From the NCBI RefSeq assembly GCF_000719265.1, contig NZ_JOFL01000001.1, forward strand, positions 124,001 through 188,000: a DNA stretch of 64,000 nt. The letters are read 5' to 3'. Shown piece after piece: positions 8,727 through 17,453 of this stretch. The notes under the pieces are model-generated. The model was not told where the DNA came from, made no database searches, and worked only from the letters and a program-made list of their open reading frames with translations. The DNA is from Streptomyces roseoverticillatus. Lineage in GTDB: Bacteria > Actinomycetota > Actinomycetes > Streptomycetales > Streptomycetaceae. The first letter of the stretch is position 1, and the number at the start of each line of letters is the position of its first letter. The translations under genes were made by a program, and so were the position numbers.

Positions 8727-9413
8727 ATGCGGTCCATGCACAGCGACCTCTTCGCCCACCAGAACATGGCCAAGCCGGCCACCGCCCCCGGCATGGCCGT
8801 CCACAACGCCAAGTCCATCGTCTACGCGGTCGACGGCGAGTGCTACGCACGCCAGGGCTCGATGGTCGCCTTCCGCGGCGACCTGCAGTTCGAGAAGCTC
8901 GGCCAGGGCGTGGGCAACTTCCTCAAGCGCGCCGTGACCGGCGAGGGCCTCGCCCTCATGGCCGTGCGGGGCCGCGGCGAGGTCTGGTTCGCGCACGAGG
9001 CCGAAAACTGCTTCATCGTCGAGATAGCCGCCGGCGAGAGCCTCACCGTCAACGGCCGCAACGTGCTGTGCTTCGACCCGACCCTCTCCTACGAGATCCA
9101 GACCGTGAAGGGCGCGGGCATGACGGGCGGCGGGCTCTTCAACTCCGTCTTCAGCGGCCACGGGAAGCTCGGCGTGATGTGCGAGGGCAACCCCATCGTC
9201 ATCCCCGTCTCCGCCCAGGCCCCCGTGTACGTGGACACCGACGCCGTCGTCGGCTGGTCCACCGCGCTGCGCACCTCGCTGCACCGCTCCCAGAGCCTGG
9301 GCTCGATGCTGCGCGGCGGCTCGGGCGAGGCCGTCCAGCTCAAGCTGGAGGGCGAGGGCTTCGTGATCGTACGGCCCAGCGAGGCGAAGCCGCAGAAGCC
9401 GCAGAACGGCTGA
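8727..9413 (+). CDS. AIM24 family protein
   Basis: About 228 residues with the beta-rich AIM24/TIGR00266 pattern: MVAFRGDLQFE, a GRGEVWFA turn, and the central IEIAAGESLTVNGRNVL segment. AIM24 relatives occur in bacteria and mitochondria as putative scaffold or membrane-associated proteins of unclear function. The start is either ATG 8727 (MRSMHSD) or ATG 8736; neither has a clear ribosome site. The stop is 5 bp before the acyltransferase start, so the two are probably co-transcribed. Confidence 0.82.
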   Translation: MRSMHSDLFAHQNMAKPATAPGMAVHNAKSIVYAVDGECYARQGSMVAFRGDLQFEKLGQGVGNFLKRAVTGEGLALMAVRGRGEVWFAHEAENCFIVEIAAGESLTVNGRNVLCFDPTLSYEIQTVKGAGMTGGGLFNSVFSGHGKLGVMCEGNPIVIPVSAQAPVYVDTDAVVGWSTALRTSLHRSQSLGSMLRGGSGEAVQLKLEGEGFVIVRPSEAKPQKPQNG

Positions 9414-9418
9414 GGCGG

Positions 9419-10081
9419 ATGCTCGGCCGGCTCGCCTCCGCCGCGGTGCCCGCCCTCGGGCGGCTCACCGTCACGTCCGACGCCGGCGCCGCACTGGCGC
9501 CCGGCAGCATCATCGCGGCCAACCACACCTCGCTGGCCGACCCCGCGGTTGTGCTCGCCGCGCTCCACCGGCTCGGCGCGGCCCCCGTCGCCCTGGCCGC
9601 CGCCGGCCTGTGGCGGATCCCGCCGCTCGGACGGCTGCTCACCCGCGAGGGCTACGTGCCCGTCCACCGCAACGACCCGCGGGCGGTGCAGGCGCTCGAC
9701 GGCGCGGCGGCCGCCCTCGCGGACGGCCGGCTCGTCCTCATCTACGGGGAGGGCGCCGTGCCCCGCCGCAAGGACGCGGGCGAGGCGGCGCCCCGCCCCT
9801 TCCGCGGCGGGCTCGCCCACCTCGCCCTCGCCACCGGCGCCCCCGTCGTGCCCCTCGGCCAGGCGGGGGCCCGGCGCGTCACCTCCGGCAGCCGCCCCAA
9901 GCAGCTCGCCGGACTGATCACCGCGCCCGTGCGCCGGCCCGCCCTGCACGTGCACGTCGGCGCACCCGTCCGGCTGACCGGCGACCGGGCGTCGGCCACC
10001 GTGCGCGCCCACGCGGCGGTGACCAGCGCCTGGCGCACCGCCGCGGAACGTATAGGAGAGCCGGTCGGCCTGGCGGCCTGA
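9419..10081 (+). CDS. 1-acyl-sn-glycerol-3-phosphate acyltransferase family (PlsC-like)
   Basis: A 220-residue acyltransferase. The catalytic HX4D motif is NHTSLAD, followed by the substrate block GYVPVHRNDPRAVQAL and the YGEGAVPRRKD segment that replaces the usual EGTRS. Members transfer an acyl group from acyl-CoA or acyl-ACP to lysophospholipid or a related acceptor at the membrane. The start ATG 9419 has GAGGCGG directly upstream and lies 5 bp after the AIM24 stop, consistent with an operon. The altered third motif leaves the exact acceptor open. Confidence 0.85.
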   Translation: MLGRLASAAVPALGRLTVTSDAGAALAPGSIIAANHTSLADPAVVLAALHRLGAAPVALAAAGLWRIPPLGRLLTREGYVPVHRNDPRAVQALDGAAAALADGRLVLIYGEGAVPRRKDAGEAAPRPFRGGLAHLALATGAPVVPLGQAGARRVTSGSRPKQLAGLITAPVRRPALHVHVGAPVRLTGDRASATVRAHAAVTSAWRTAAERIGEPVGLAA

Positions 10082-10115
10082 GGGCCGCCCGGGCCGCGCC
10101 CGGCCGCGTTTCGCC

Positions 10116-10349
10116 CTAGCGTCTGGCCTGGGGGTCGTCGCACCCCTGGCCGGTGCCGCCCTTCCCTTCCGGAGCGATCTCCGAGGCCCACCCCTCGGGG
10201 GGCTCCTGGTACGGGCTGCAGGTCCCGCACGAAGCACACGTCCACCTGCCGTGTACCCCGAGGACGACGGACCCGCAGCCGCTACAGGTGTTGGTGGTGT
10301 AGTAGGGCTCGCCGGGTGCGGCGTGTGAGCGCCATGCCTGCTCTTCCAT
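10116..10349 (-). CDS. Small zinc-ribbon-like protein
   Basis: A 77-residue protein with CSGCG and CASCG knuckles separated by 13 residues, the layout of a zinc ribbon. The rest is Pro/Glu-rich and probably unstructured. Its ATG (10349) lies one base after the stop of another tiny zinc-ribbon gene, so the two are coupled. No specific function is recognised; a nucleic-acid or protein adaptor is possible. Confidence 0.6.
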   Translation of the reverse strand: MEEQAWRSHAAPGEPYYTTNTCSGCGSVVLGVHGRWTCASCGTCSPYQEPPEGWASEIAPEGKGGTGQGCDDPQARR

Positions 10350-10350
10350 G

Positions 10351-10437
10351 TCACCCAGACTGCCATGAACACTGTGAGCACGAGGACTTCCCGTCGGGAC
10401 CGTTGATGGTCGACGCGCCACATTCGGGACAGTTCAT
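10351..10437 (-). CDS. 28-residue zinc-ribbon miniprotein
   Basis: ATG 10437 has an unusually strong ribosome site (AGGAAGGGGGG, 2-3 bases from the ATG region) and opens a 28-codon frame: MNCPECG, then CSQCSW near the end. The two CX2C knuckles 15 residues apart could bind one zinc ion. The frame stays open further upstream, but the strong ribosome site decides this start. The stop is 1 bp from the start of the next small zinc-ribbon gene. Confidence 0.5.
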   Translation of the reverse strand: MNCPECGASTINGPDGKSSCSQCSWQSG

Positions 10438-10750
10438 GACCCCCCTTCCTGCCTGCGGCGCCTGCCGAGCAGCAGTCAGAAGCCGGTCACCCGGCCTTAG
10501 TTGAGCCTTGGTTGCCTTCACCATCGGCCAACTGAAGCGAAGGCACCAGACACCGCGCCCGAAGTGTGATATGCGCGATGCCGGCCGGCGACGGCCGCCC
10601 CTTGCGGCGGCGCGCGGCCCGTGCGGGCCCGGCAGCGCCTTCGGCCGACCGGCCCAGTGACACGCACCGGCACGGCGGGGATGCGCCCCGTCGCCCGCCC
10701 CTGCCCCTAGCGTCGGACCGAACGCCACGTACGAGCGCGAGGAGGGCCCT
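10438..10750. other. Divergent intergenic region
   Basis: These 313 bp separate the leftward zinc-ribbon pair from the rightward SDR remnant. No coding frame here has supporting features. It must hold the promoter for at least the zinc-ribbon genes; I see no clear -35/-10 pair or operator. Confidence 0.5.
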
Positions 10751-11143
10751 GTGGCCGGTGTTCTCAGCGGAAAGGCCGCCATCGTGACGGGCGGCTCGGC
10801 CAATCTCGGGAAGCGTTTCGCCACCGCCCTCGCCCAGGACGGCGCCGACGTGATGGTGCACTACAACAGCGACGCCAAGCAGGACCAGGCCGAGCAGGTC
10901 GCCGGGGAACTGCGCGGGCTCGGGGTGCGGGCCGCGATCCGGCAGGGGGACCTGACCCGGGTCGAGGAGGTGACGGGCCTCGTCGACGCCACGCTGGAGG
11001 AGTTCGGCATGAGCATCAACGGCGACATCGGCGACCCGGACGACGTCGTCCCCGTCGTCCGCTTCCTGGCCTCCCCCGAGGCTCGGTGGGTGACCGCACA
11101 GACCGTCTACGTCAACGGGGGCCTCGTCTCCCCGGCCAGCTGA
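10751..11143 (+). pseudogene. SDR oxidoreductase with internal in-frame deletion
   Basis: The 130-residue frame starts with GTG after GAGGAGGG and encodes a perfect SDR N-terminus (GKAAIVTGGSANLGKRFA, NAD(P)-binding TGxxxxLG), running to DATLEEFG. It then jumps to GDPDDVVPVVRFLASPEAR and VYVNGGLVSPAS, the C-terminal end of the same family. About 110 residues that normally hold the NNAG motif, catalytic Ser and YxxxK are missing. Frame and termini are intact, so this is an internal deletion. It cannot have normal SDR catalysis. Confidence 0.8.
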
Positions 11144-11190
11144 CCCTCCCCCGGGCCCCCGGCGCTGATCCCGGCGCGTCCGCAATCCGG

Positions 11191-11226
11191 TTGACAAGGA
11201 TCAACCCGTGTAGTGGATTCACCACC
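11191..11226 (+). promoter_or_regulatory. Possible promoter of benE-like gene
   Basis: A consensus -35 (TTGACA, 11191-11196) lies 30 bp before GTG 11227. The -10 is poor (TGGATT, 17 bp downstream at 11214-11219). If used, the mRNA would have almost no leader, consistent with the absence of a ribosome site. Confidence 0.4.
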
Positions 11227-12501
11227 GTGCACTCCCCTCAACTCACCCGACTCGCACGGCTCTCCGGGCACATACGCTCCGCCGCTCCCGCGGACGCCGT
11301 CACGGCGGGCTTCCTCGCCGTACTCATCGGCATCACGAGTTCCGTGGCCATCGTCGTCACCGCGGCGCAAGCGGCGGGGGCCACCAGCGCCCAGCTCACC
11401 TCCTGGATGTTCGCCCTGGGCATCGGCATGGGCGTCACCTGCGCCGGGCTCTCGCTGCGGTACCGGGCGCCGGTGGTCACGGCGTGGTCCACACCCGGCG
11501 CGGCGCTGCTGGCGACCGGTCTGCACGGCGTGTCGATGGCGCAGGCCGTCGGCGCGTTCCTGCTCTCGGCGGTCCTGGTGATCGTCAGCGGCGCGACCGG
11601 CTGGTTCGAGCGCGTCATGGACCGGATCCCGGTGCCGCTGGCGTCGGCGCTCCTGGCCGGTGTCCTCGTGCAGTTCGGCACCGGTCTGTTCACGAAGATG
11701 CAGCAGGACTTCGCCGTGGTGTTCCCGATGTTCGCGGTGTACCTGGCCTGCAAGAGGTGGCTTCCGCGGTACGCGGTCATCGGCGCGCTGGCCGCCGGCG
11801 TGGCGGTGAGCACGGCCCGGGGCGAGTGGCGGCTGCAGGGGCTGCACGTGGCGCTCGCCGAACCCGTCTTCGTGCGCCCCGAGTTCTCCTGGCAGGTGCT
11901 GATCGGCGTGGGGCTGCCGCTGTACGTGGTCACCATGGCCTCGCAGAACCTCCCGGGCGTGGCCGTGCTGCGCGGCGCCGGCTACCGCACGCCGGTCTCA
12001 CCGCTGCTGACCTGGACCGGGATCGTCAACGCGGTGCTGGCCCCCTTCGGCTGCTTCGGGCTGAACCTGGCCGCCATCACCGCCGCGATCTGTACGGGCC
12101 CGGACGCCCACCGCGATCCCCGCAGGCGCTACCTGGCCTCCGTCTGGGCCGGTCTGTTCTACGTGACGGTGGGCTTGTTCGGCGGTGTGGTGGGCTGGCT
12201 GCTGACCGCCATGCCCACCGCTCTGGTGATGGGCATCGCCGGGCTCGGTCTCCTGGGCACGATCGGCTCCTCCCTGACGGCCGCTCTGGCGGACGAGCGC
12301 ATGCGGGAGCCCGCGGTCGTCACCTTCCTCGCCACCGCCTCGGGGATCACCCTGGCCGGCATCGGCTCGACGTTCTGGGGGCTGCTGGCCGGGGTGCTGG
12401 CCGTGTTCGTCCTGGGCGGACGGCGCCGCGGGAGGACCGCGGCGCCGGAGGAAGAGCGAGGAGGGGCGAAGGAGCCCCTGCCGGAGGGCGCGCCCCGCTG
12501 A
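11227..12501 (+). CDS. benE: BenE-type benzoate/proton symporter family transporter
   Basis: A 424-residue membrane protein with about 12 hydrophobic segments and the BenE pattern: ADAVTAGFLAVLIGITSSVAIV near the start, a central GFGxxG-free core, and GCFGLNLAAITAAICTGPDAHRDP in the C-terminal half. BenE proteins import benzoate or similar aromatic acids with protons. GTG 11227 was chosen because the conserved N-terminus begins right after it. No aromatic degradation genes are adjacent, so the substrate is inferred from family only. It converges with the deaminase gene, 2 bp away. Confidence 0.82.
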   Translation: MHSPQLTRLARLSGHIRSAAPADAVTAGFLAVLIGITSSVAIVVTAAQAAGATSAQLTSWMFALGIGMGVTCAGLSLRYRAPVVTAWSTPGAALLATGLHGVSMAQAVGAFLLSAVLVIVSGATGWFERVMDRIPVPLASALLAGVLVQFGTGLFTKMQQDFAVVFPMFAVYLACKRWLPRYAVIGALAAGVAVSTARGEWRLQGLHVALAEPVFVRPEFSWQVLIGVGLPLYVVTMASQNLPGVAVLRGAGYRTPVSPLLTWTGIVNAVLAPFGCFGLNLAAITAAICTGPDAHRDPRRRYLASVWAGLFYVTVGLFGGVVGWLLTAMPTALVMGIAGLGLLGTIGSSLTAALADERMREPAVVTFLATASGITLAGIGSTFWGLLAGVLAVFVLGGRRRGRTAAPEEERGGAKEPLPEGAPR

Positions 12502-12503
12502 CG

Positions 12504-13001
12504 TCAGGCGGTGGGCGCCCCGGGCACCCGGCGTTCGCCGCCGTTGCGCTCCTGCCAGGCCCGGTAGACGTCGGTGGCGGCGTCGCGGGGCTCGTGGCAC
12601 ATCGGCAGGCGGCGCTCACTCCAGTCCTTGGCGAACTCCGCGTAGAAGGTGTTCAGCTCGAAGTACTTGCGGTCGTCCACGTAGTGGGGCTCATAGTCGT
12701 CGCGCCCGGTGAGGAAGACGACCTCGTCGGGGCTGCAGTAGTACAGCGAGCCCAGGCACATCGGGCAGGGGTGGGCGAGCACGTAGATGGTGGTGCCGGT
12801 GAGGTGCTCGGTGCCCAGCCGGGTGCAGGCCTCGCGGATGGCGAGGATCTCGGCGTGCGCGGTCGGGTCGGAGGTCTGGGCGACGAGGTTGGGGCTCTCC
12901 GCGAGGATCTCGCCGTCCTTGACGATGACGGTCGCGAAGGGGCGGCCGCCCTCCTCGACGTTCTTGCGGGCGATGTCGATGGTGCGCTGAATGAAGTCCA
13001 T
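12504..13001 (-). CDS. CMP/dCMP-type nucleoside or nucleobase deaminase
   Basis: A 165-residue zinc deaminase. Zinc ligands and the catalytic Glu are in TAHAEILAI and PCPMCLGSLYYC. Length and the FxxTGRDDYEPHY region resemble guanine deaminase or the broader tRNA-adenosine/cytosine deaminase group. ATG 13001 has AGGAG upstream. It is the last gene of a leftward run after carbonic anhydrase and cyanase, so it may act on a related C-N compound, but the true substrate cannot be read from sequence. Confidence 0.85.
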   Translation of the reverse strand: MDFIQRTIDIARKNVEEGGRPFATVIVKDGEILAESPNLVAQTSDPTAHAEILAIREACTRLGTEHLTGTTIYVLAHPCPMCLGSLYYCSPDEVVFLTGRDDYEPHYVDDRKYFELNTFYAEFAKDWSERRLPMCHEPRDAATDVYRAWQERNGGERRVPGAPTA

Positions 13002-13095
13002 GGGTGCGTGCTCCTGGAGTGGTGCGGTCCCCCGCACCCGGCGCAGTGCCGGGTGCGGGGGCCGCGGGGGAGATCCGTTCGCCGGAGGGGCCGGG

Positions 13096-13566
13096 TCAGA
13101 AGGGCTTCGTCGGCAGGTACTTGCCGTCGAGCGTGATCACGGCGCGCTCGCCGCCCTCGGGGTCGGCGACCTTCTTCACGTCCAGCTTGAAGTTGATCGC
13201 GCTGATGATGCCGTCGCCGAACTGCTCGTGGACGAGGGCCTTGAGGGTCGTGCCGTAGACCTGGAGCATCTCGTAGAAGCGGTAGATGGTCGGGTCGGTC
13301 GGGATGCCGCCGGGGATGGAACCGCGGGTGGGAATGGTCTGCAGCACCAGCGCGTCGTCGGCGTCGAGGCCCAGGAGCCCGGCGACGGCCTCGGCCGAGG
13401 CCTCGGGGAGCGGGTGCTGGCCGAGGACGGCGGCGGTGACGAAGGCGACCGAGAGGCCCGCGGCGTCGGCGATCTGCTGCCAGGACAGGTCCTTGCGGAC
13501 CTTGGCCTCGACGGCCTTGGCGGCCAGGGCCTGACGGGCGGCGGAGTCGAACTGGGCGTGGATCAT
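13096..13566 (-). CDS. cynS: Cyanate hydratase (cyanase)
   Basis: 156 residues, the usual cyanase length. It converts cyanate plus bicarbonate to ammonia and CO2 (via carbamate). The catalytic Arg and Glu are in [13 protein letters not shown], and the catalytic Ser is in [13 protein letters not shown], matching Arg96, Glu99 and Ser122 of the E. coli enzyme. The C-terminus GKYLPTKPF is fully typical. ATG 13566 has GGAAGG upstream. The carbonic anhydrase gene just upstream would resupply the bicarbonate it consumes, as in cyn operons. Confidence 0.96.
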   Translation of the reverse strand: MIHAQFDSAARQALAAKAVEAKVRKDLSWQQIADAAGLSVAFVTAAVLGQHPLPEASAEAVAGLLGLDADDALVLQTIPTRGSIPGGIPTDPTIYRFYEMLQVYGTTLKALVHEQFGDGIISAINFKLDVKKVADPEGGERAVITLDGKYLPTKPF

Positions 13567-13667
13567 GGGAGGGGTTCCTTCCGTGGGTGGGAATCCGTGA
13601 GCGGGAATCCGCGGGTGAGAAGTCGCGCATGACGCGTCATGCGTGGCGGAGAGGGGTGGACGGGCGG

Positions 13668-14255
13668 TCAGGCCGCCGCGGTGAAGGGGCCCGCGATGTC
13701 GAGTTCCTCGACGGCGCCGCTGCCGATGTCGTAGCACCAGCCGTGCAGCGTGACGGTGCCCTGTGCGAGGGCACGGGCCACCGACGGGTGGGTGACCAGA
13801 TTCGCCAGCTGGGCGCGGACGTTGCTCCGCACGAGAGCGTCCACCCCGGCGGCCGTGGTGCGGGCCCGTGCGGCGTCCGCGTGGCGCAGCCAGTCGGCGG
13901 TCGTCGGCAGGGTGCCCATGTCGTGGCCTTCGGCCAGGGCGGTCATCGCGCCGCAGGCGGAGTGTCCGCAGACGACGATGTCGGTGACGCCCAGAGCGGC
14001 GACCGCGTACTCGATGCTGGCCGCGATGCCGTCCGTACGGGGCGCGTAAGCGGGGACGAGGTTGCCGGCCGTGCGGATGACGAACAGCTCGCCGGGCTCG
14101 CTCTGGGTGATCAGCTCCGGCACCACGCGGGCGTCGGAGCAGCTGATGAACAGCGTCGTCGGCCGGTGCGTCGCGGCGAGGCCGGCGAAGAGCTCCGCCT
14201 TGGCGGGGTAGACGTCCCGCTGGAAACGCGCGACGCCCTGGGCGAGGTCTTGCAT
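13668..14255 (-). CDS. cynT: Beta-class carbonic anhydrase
   Basis: A 195-residue zinc enzyme interconverting CO2 and bicarbonate. Zinc ligands are in SCSDARV (Cys, with the Asp-Arg dyad) and GHSACGAM (His, Cys). ATG 14255 follows AAGGAG at ideal spacing; the longer frame upstream is not needed. It is the first gene of the cyanate operon and replenishes bicarbonate for CynS. The symbol cynT is given on context; the enzyme class itself is certain. Confidence 0.92.
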   Translation of the reverse strand: MQDLAQGVARFQRDVYPAKAELFAGLAATHRPTTLFISCSDARVVPELITQSEPGELFVIRTAGNLVPAYAPRTDGIAASIEYAVAALGVTDIVVCGHSACGAMTALAEGHDMGTLPTTADWLRHADAARARTTAAGVDALVRSNVRAQLANLVTHPSVARALAQGTVTLHGWCYDIGSGAVEELDIAGPFTAAA

Positions 14256-14316
14256 GGTCACTCCTTCGGTGGTTGCCGGCCCGTTGGGCTGACGTGTTCC
14301 ACCATGCATGACCAGG

Positions 14317-14369
14317 CTCTATAGAGTCCAAGAGTTGAAACCCATGAAAGCTATAGACCTCATCTATAG
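14317..14369. promoter_or_regulatory. CTATAG repeats upstream of the cyanate operon
   Basis: Three copies of CTATAG occur in 53 bp: inside the perfect 10-bp palindrome CTCTATAGAG (14317-14326), and at 14351-14356 and 14364-14369. The surrounding DNA is unusually AT-rich for this genome. They lie 60-115 bp upstream of the carbonic anhydrase ATG on the minus strand. They probably form promoter elements or a regulator-binding array; no CynR-type LysR gene is nearby. Confidence 0.5.
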
Positions 14370-14389
14370 GTGCGCGCGGCGGCGCGCTT

Positions 14390-16819
14390 CTACGGCAGCT
14401 GCTGCTCCGTCCAGACCGTCTTGCCCTCGCGCCCGTAGCGCGTGCCCCAGCGCTCGGTGAGCTGGGCGACGAGGAAGAGCCCGCGGCCGCCCTCGTCGGT
14501 CGTCCGGGCCCGGCGCAGGTGGGGCGCGGTGCTGCTGGTGTCGGAGACCTCGCAGATGAGGCGGGGGCCGCGGATGAGCCGCAGGGTGACGGGCCCGCCG
14601 GCGTAGCGGTAGGCGTTGGTGACGAGTTCGCTGACGATGAGCTCGGTGGTGAAGGCCAGTTCGCCGAGCCCCCAGGCGCTGAGCGTCTCGGCCATCAGCG
14701 TGCGGGCCTGCCCGGCGGCCCGCGGGTCCGCGGGCAGCGTCCAGGTGGCCACGCAGTGCTCGGGGAGCACACGGGTGCGGGCGAGGAGGAGGGCGACGTC
14801 GTCGCCCGGCTCGGCGGGCAGGAGGGCGTCCACGACGGCCTTGGCCGTCTCGTCCAGCCGGCAGCCGGGGCGGGCGAGTTCCTGCGAGAGGCGGTCGAGC
14901 GCTGCGTCGACGTCGAGGGCGGGGATCTGGATGAGGCCGTTGGTGAAGAGGGCCAGGAGGCTGCCTTCGGGCAGTTCGAGCTCGGTCGCCTCGAAGGGCA
15001 GTCCGCCGAGGCCGAGCGGCGGCCCGGCGGGGAGGTCGGGGAAGCTCACCTTCCCGTCGGGGGTGACGACGGCGGGGGGCGGGTGGCCGGCGCGCGCGAG
15101 GGAGCAGCAGCGGGAGACCGGGTCGTAGACCGCGTAGAGGCAGCTCGCGCCGGTGACCTGGTCGAGGGGGAAGTCGCGGCTGTTGTGCTCTTGTTCGGCG
15201 GCGAGGCCGTGCACGAGGTCGTCGAGGTGGGAGAGGACCTCGTCGGGGTCGAGGTCGAGTTCGGCCAGGGTGTGGACGGCGGTGCGCAGGCGGCCCATGG
15301 TGGCCGCGGCGTCGATGCCGTGCCCGATCACGTCGCCGACGACGAGGGCGACGCGCGCCCCGGACAGCGGGATGACGTCGAACCAGTCCCCGCCGACGCC
15401 TTCCGCCGCGCCCGCGGGGATGTACTGGTGGGCGACCTCGGCGGCAGGCAGCTCGGGCAGTTCGCCGGGGAGCAGGCGGACCTGCAGGGTGAGGGCCGCC
15501 TGGTGCTGGCGGGTGTAGCGGCGGGCGTTGTCGATGCAGACGGCGGCGCGGGCGGCGAACTCTCCCGCGAGGGTGAGGTCGTCCTCCTCGAACGGCTCGG
15601 GGGTGCGGGAGCGCCAGAGGCTGACGAGGCCGAGGACGAGACCGCGGGCGGCCAGCGGCAGCATCATGACGGAGTGGGTGCCCAGGGCGCGGGCGGCGTC
15701 GGCGCGTTCCTGCGCGACGGCGGCGTGGTCCTCGATGGTGCGGACCTCGGGCACGAGGACGGGGGTCTGCTCGGCGAGGCACCGGCCCTGGGGGGTCTCC
15801 GGGGCGAAGCGGATGAGGCTGCCCAGCGGGTTGAGGGCCTCCTCGGCGCCCGGGGTGTCGGTCCTGATGGCCGTCCTGCGCACGGGCCCGAAGCCGTCCT
15901 GCGAGGGCTCCTCGCCGCGGCTGACGGGGTCGAGGAGGTCGACGGTGACGCAGTCGGCGAGTTCGGGGACGAGGACGTCGGCCAGCTCGTGGGCGGTGGT
16001 GGCAACGTCCAGCGTGGTGCCGATGCGGGCGCCCGCCTCGTTGAGCAGGTCCAGCCGGAGCCTGGCCCGCTCCCGTTCGGTGACGTCTTCGACCAACTGG
16101 GTGACGCCGAGGATCTCCCCGGCGGAATCCTCCATACGGAACGCGGAGACGGAGACGTAGCGGATGCGGGAGGGGTCGCTGCGCAGCCGGCACGGCTGGT
16201 CGGTGAAGATCATCGGGTGTCCGGTGTCCAGGACGTGCTGCAGGCCGCGCTCCACGGTCTCCGTGTCGGCCGCCACGACGAAGTCGCCCGTCCTGCGGCC
16301 GCGCGCCTGCTCAGGGGTGATGCCGCCGATCCGGGCGACGGCCCGGTTGACCCGCAGGATGCTGAGGTCGGGGGCGTGGACGGCCAGGCCGATGGGCGCG
16401 CGCCGGAACAGCCCGTCGAGGACCGAGCGGTCCGTCTCCCACTGGATCACGTCCCGCGCGGGCGCGCCGACCAGGAACCACTCGCAGTCGGGGCTGCCGC
16501 GGGTGACGCAGCGGGCCCGGACGCCCATGGGGATGCGCCGGCCGTCGCGGTGGCGTACGGGCACGACGCCGAACCAGCCGGGCGCCTGCAGGCACGCGGC
16601 GGCCGCGGCCACGACCCGCTCCCGGTCGGCGGGGTCCACCAGCACGTCGAGCGCGAGCCGGCCGATCACGTCCGCGTCGCGGTGGCCGAGGAGGGCCTCC
16701 GCGCGGTCGCCCCAGCCCACGACGGTGCCCCGGTGGTCCAGCACGGCCGAGGCCGAGTTGCCGACCGAGAAGGGGTCCTCGGGGCTCTCGTGGACGCGCC
16801 TCATGGGTTCGTCCGTCAA
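14390..16819 (-). CDS. PAS/GAF sensor SpoIIE-type phosphatase with anti-sigma kinase domain
   Basis: An 809-residue multidomain regulator. Two N-terminal PAS domains (about 10-130 and 140-255, the second ending in [10 protein letters not shown]), a GAF domain (about 260-425), a PP2C/SpoIIE phosphatase (about 450-670; [33 protein letters not shown]), and a C-terminal HATPase anti-sigma-like domain (about 685-805; [20 protein letters not shown]). Such proteins both phosphorylate and dephosphorylate anti-sigma antagonists in Streptomyces stress or development circuits. ATG 16819 follows GGAGGCC-type sequence. No partner sigma factor is in the window. Confidence 0.92.
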   Translation of the reverse strand: MTDEPMRRVHESPEDPFSVGNSASAVLDHRGTVVGWGDRAEALLGHRDADVIGRLALDVLVDPADRERVVAAAAACLQAPGWFGVVPVRHRDGRRIPMGVRARCVTRGSPDCEWFLVGAPARDVIQWETDRSVLDGLFRRAPIGLAVHAPDLSILRVNRAVARIGGITPEQARGRRTGDFVVAADTETVERGLQHVLDTGHPMIFTDQPCRLRSDPSRIRYVSVSAFRMEDSAGEILGVTQLVEDVTERERARLRLDLLNEAGARIGTTLDVATTAHELADVLVPELADCVTVDLLDPVSRGEEPSQDGFGPVRRTAIRTDTPGAEEALNPLGSLIRFAPETPQGRCLAEQTPVLVPEVRTIEDHAAVAQERADAARALGTHSVMMLPLAARGLVLGLVSLWRSRTPEPFEEDDLTLAGEFAARAAVCIDNARRYTRQHQAALTLQVRLLPGELPELPAAEVAHQYIPAGAAEGVGGDWFDVIPLSGARVALVVGDVIGHGIDAAATMGRLRTAVHTLAELDLDPDEVLSHLDDLVHGLAAEQEHNSRDFPLDQVTGASCLYAVYDPVSRCCSLARAGHPPPAVVTPDGKVSFPDLPAGPPLGLGGLPFEATELELPEGSLLALFTNGLIQIPALDVDAALDRLSQELARPGCRLDETAKAVVDALLPAEPGDDVALLLARTRVLPEHCVATWTLPADPRAAGQARTLMAETLSAWGLGELAFTTELIVSELVTNAYRYAGGPVTLRLIRGPRLICEVSDTSSTAPHLRRARTTDEGGRGLFLVAQLTERWGTRYGREGKTVWTEQQLP

Positions 16820-16987
16820 CGGGGCCTCCTTCCGCCGGACGCGCCGCGGCTGCCGTCTCCTCCTTCCACAGTGATGCGTGCGGGGCGTCGGCGCTTGCCG
16901 GCCGCCGGGCCGGGGGCGGCGCGCACGGGGGCGGGCGCTCGCCCGGACGGAGCAAGGAGGGCCGGGCCGCCCGGTGGCGAGCGGTGC

Positions 16988-17380
16988 CTACCGGGCCCCG
17001 GGGCGGCGGTCCGCGGGCAGCGCGCAGGCGGCCGTTCCGCCAGGGAGCCGGTGCCGGTTGTCCGCGATCAGGCGGTACAGGCCGTGGCCGGCCCAGCGGG
17101 CCGGCGGCAGGGTGAGCACCGCGCCCGGGACGGCCCACGCGCCGGGCGCGCTGAGGAGGAGCTTGGCGACGGCCTGGGCGCCCCCGTGGACGGTGCCGCC
17201 GGGGGCGATCCACAGCAGTTCGTGCTCGGCCCGTTCCCGGGTGACGCCCAGCTCGTCCAGGTCGGCGAACTGCCAGGCCACGACGGTGCAGCGGGGCCGG
17301 ACGTACTTCTCGGCGAACCGCACCGAGGTGGTGCAGAAGGCGCAGTCGCCGTCGTAGACGAGCACAGGTCGGGTTCCCAT
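16988..17380 (-). CDS. DCC (DUF393) family thiol-disulfide oxidoreductase-like protein
   Basis: A 130-residue protein starting MGTRPVLVYDGDCAFC, the hallmark DCC motif (DGxCxxC) of DUF393, followed by a thioredoxin-like fold and a conserved C-terminal GHGLYRLIADNRHRLPG segment. The CX2C pair suggests redox or metal chemistry; no reaction is established. It follows the monooxygenase gene on the same strand with a 73-bp gap, so co-transcription is possible. Confidence 0.85.
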   Translation of the reverse strand: MGTRPVLVYDGDCAFCTTSVRFAEKYVRPRCTVVAWQFADLDELGVTRERAEHELLWIAPGGTVHGGAQAVAKLLLSAPGAWAVPGAVLTLPPARWAGHGLYRLIADNRHRLPGGTAACALPADRRPGAR

Positions 17381-17453
17381 GGGGCCATCATGCCCGCGCC
17401 GGAGCGCGCGGTCGGACGCCGGGGGCAGCCGTCGAGCGCGATGCCGGAGGCGG

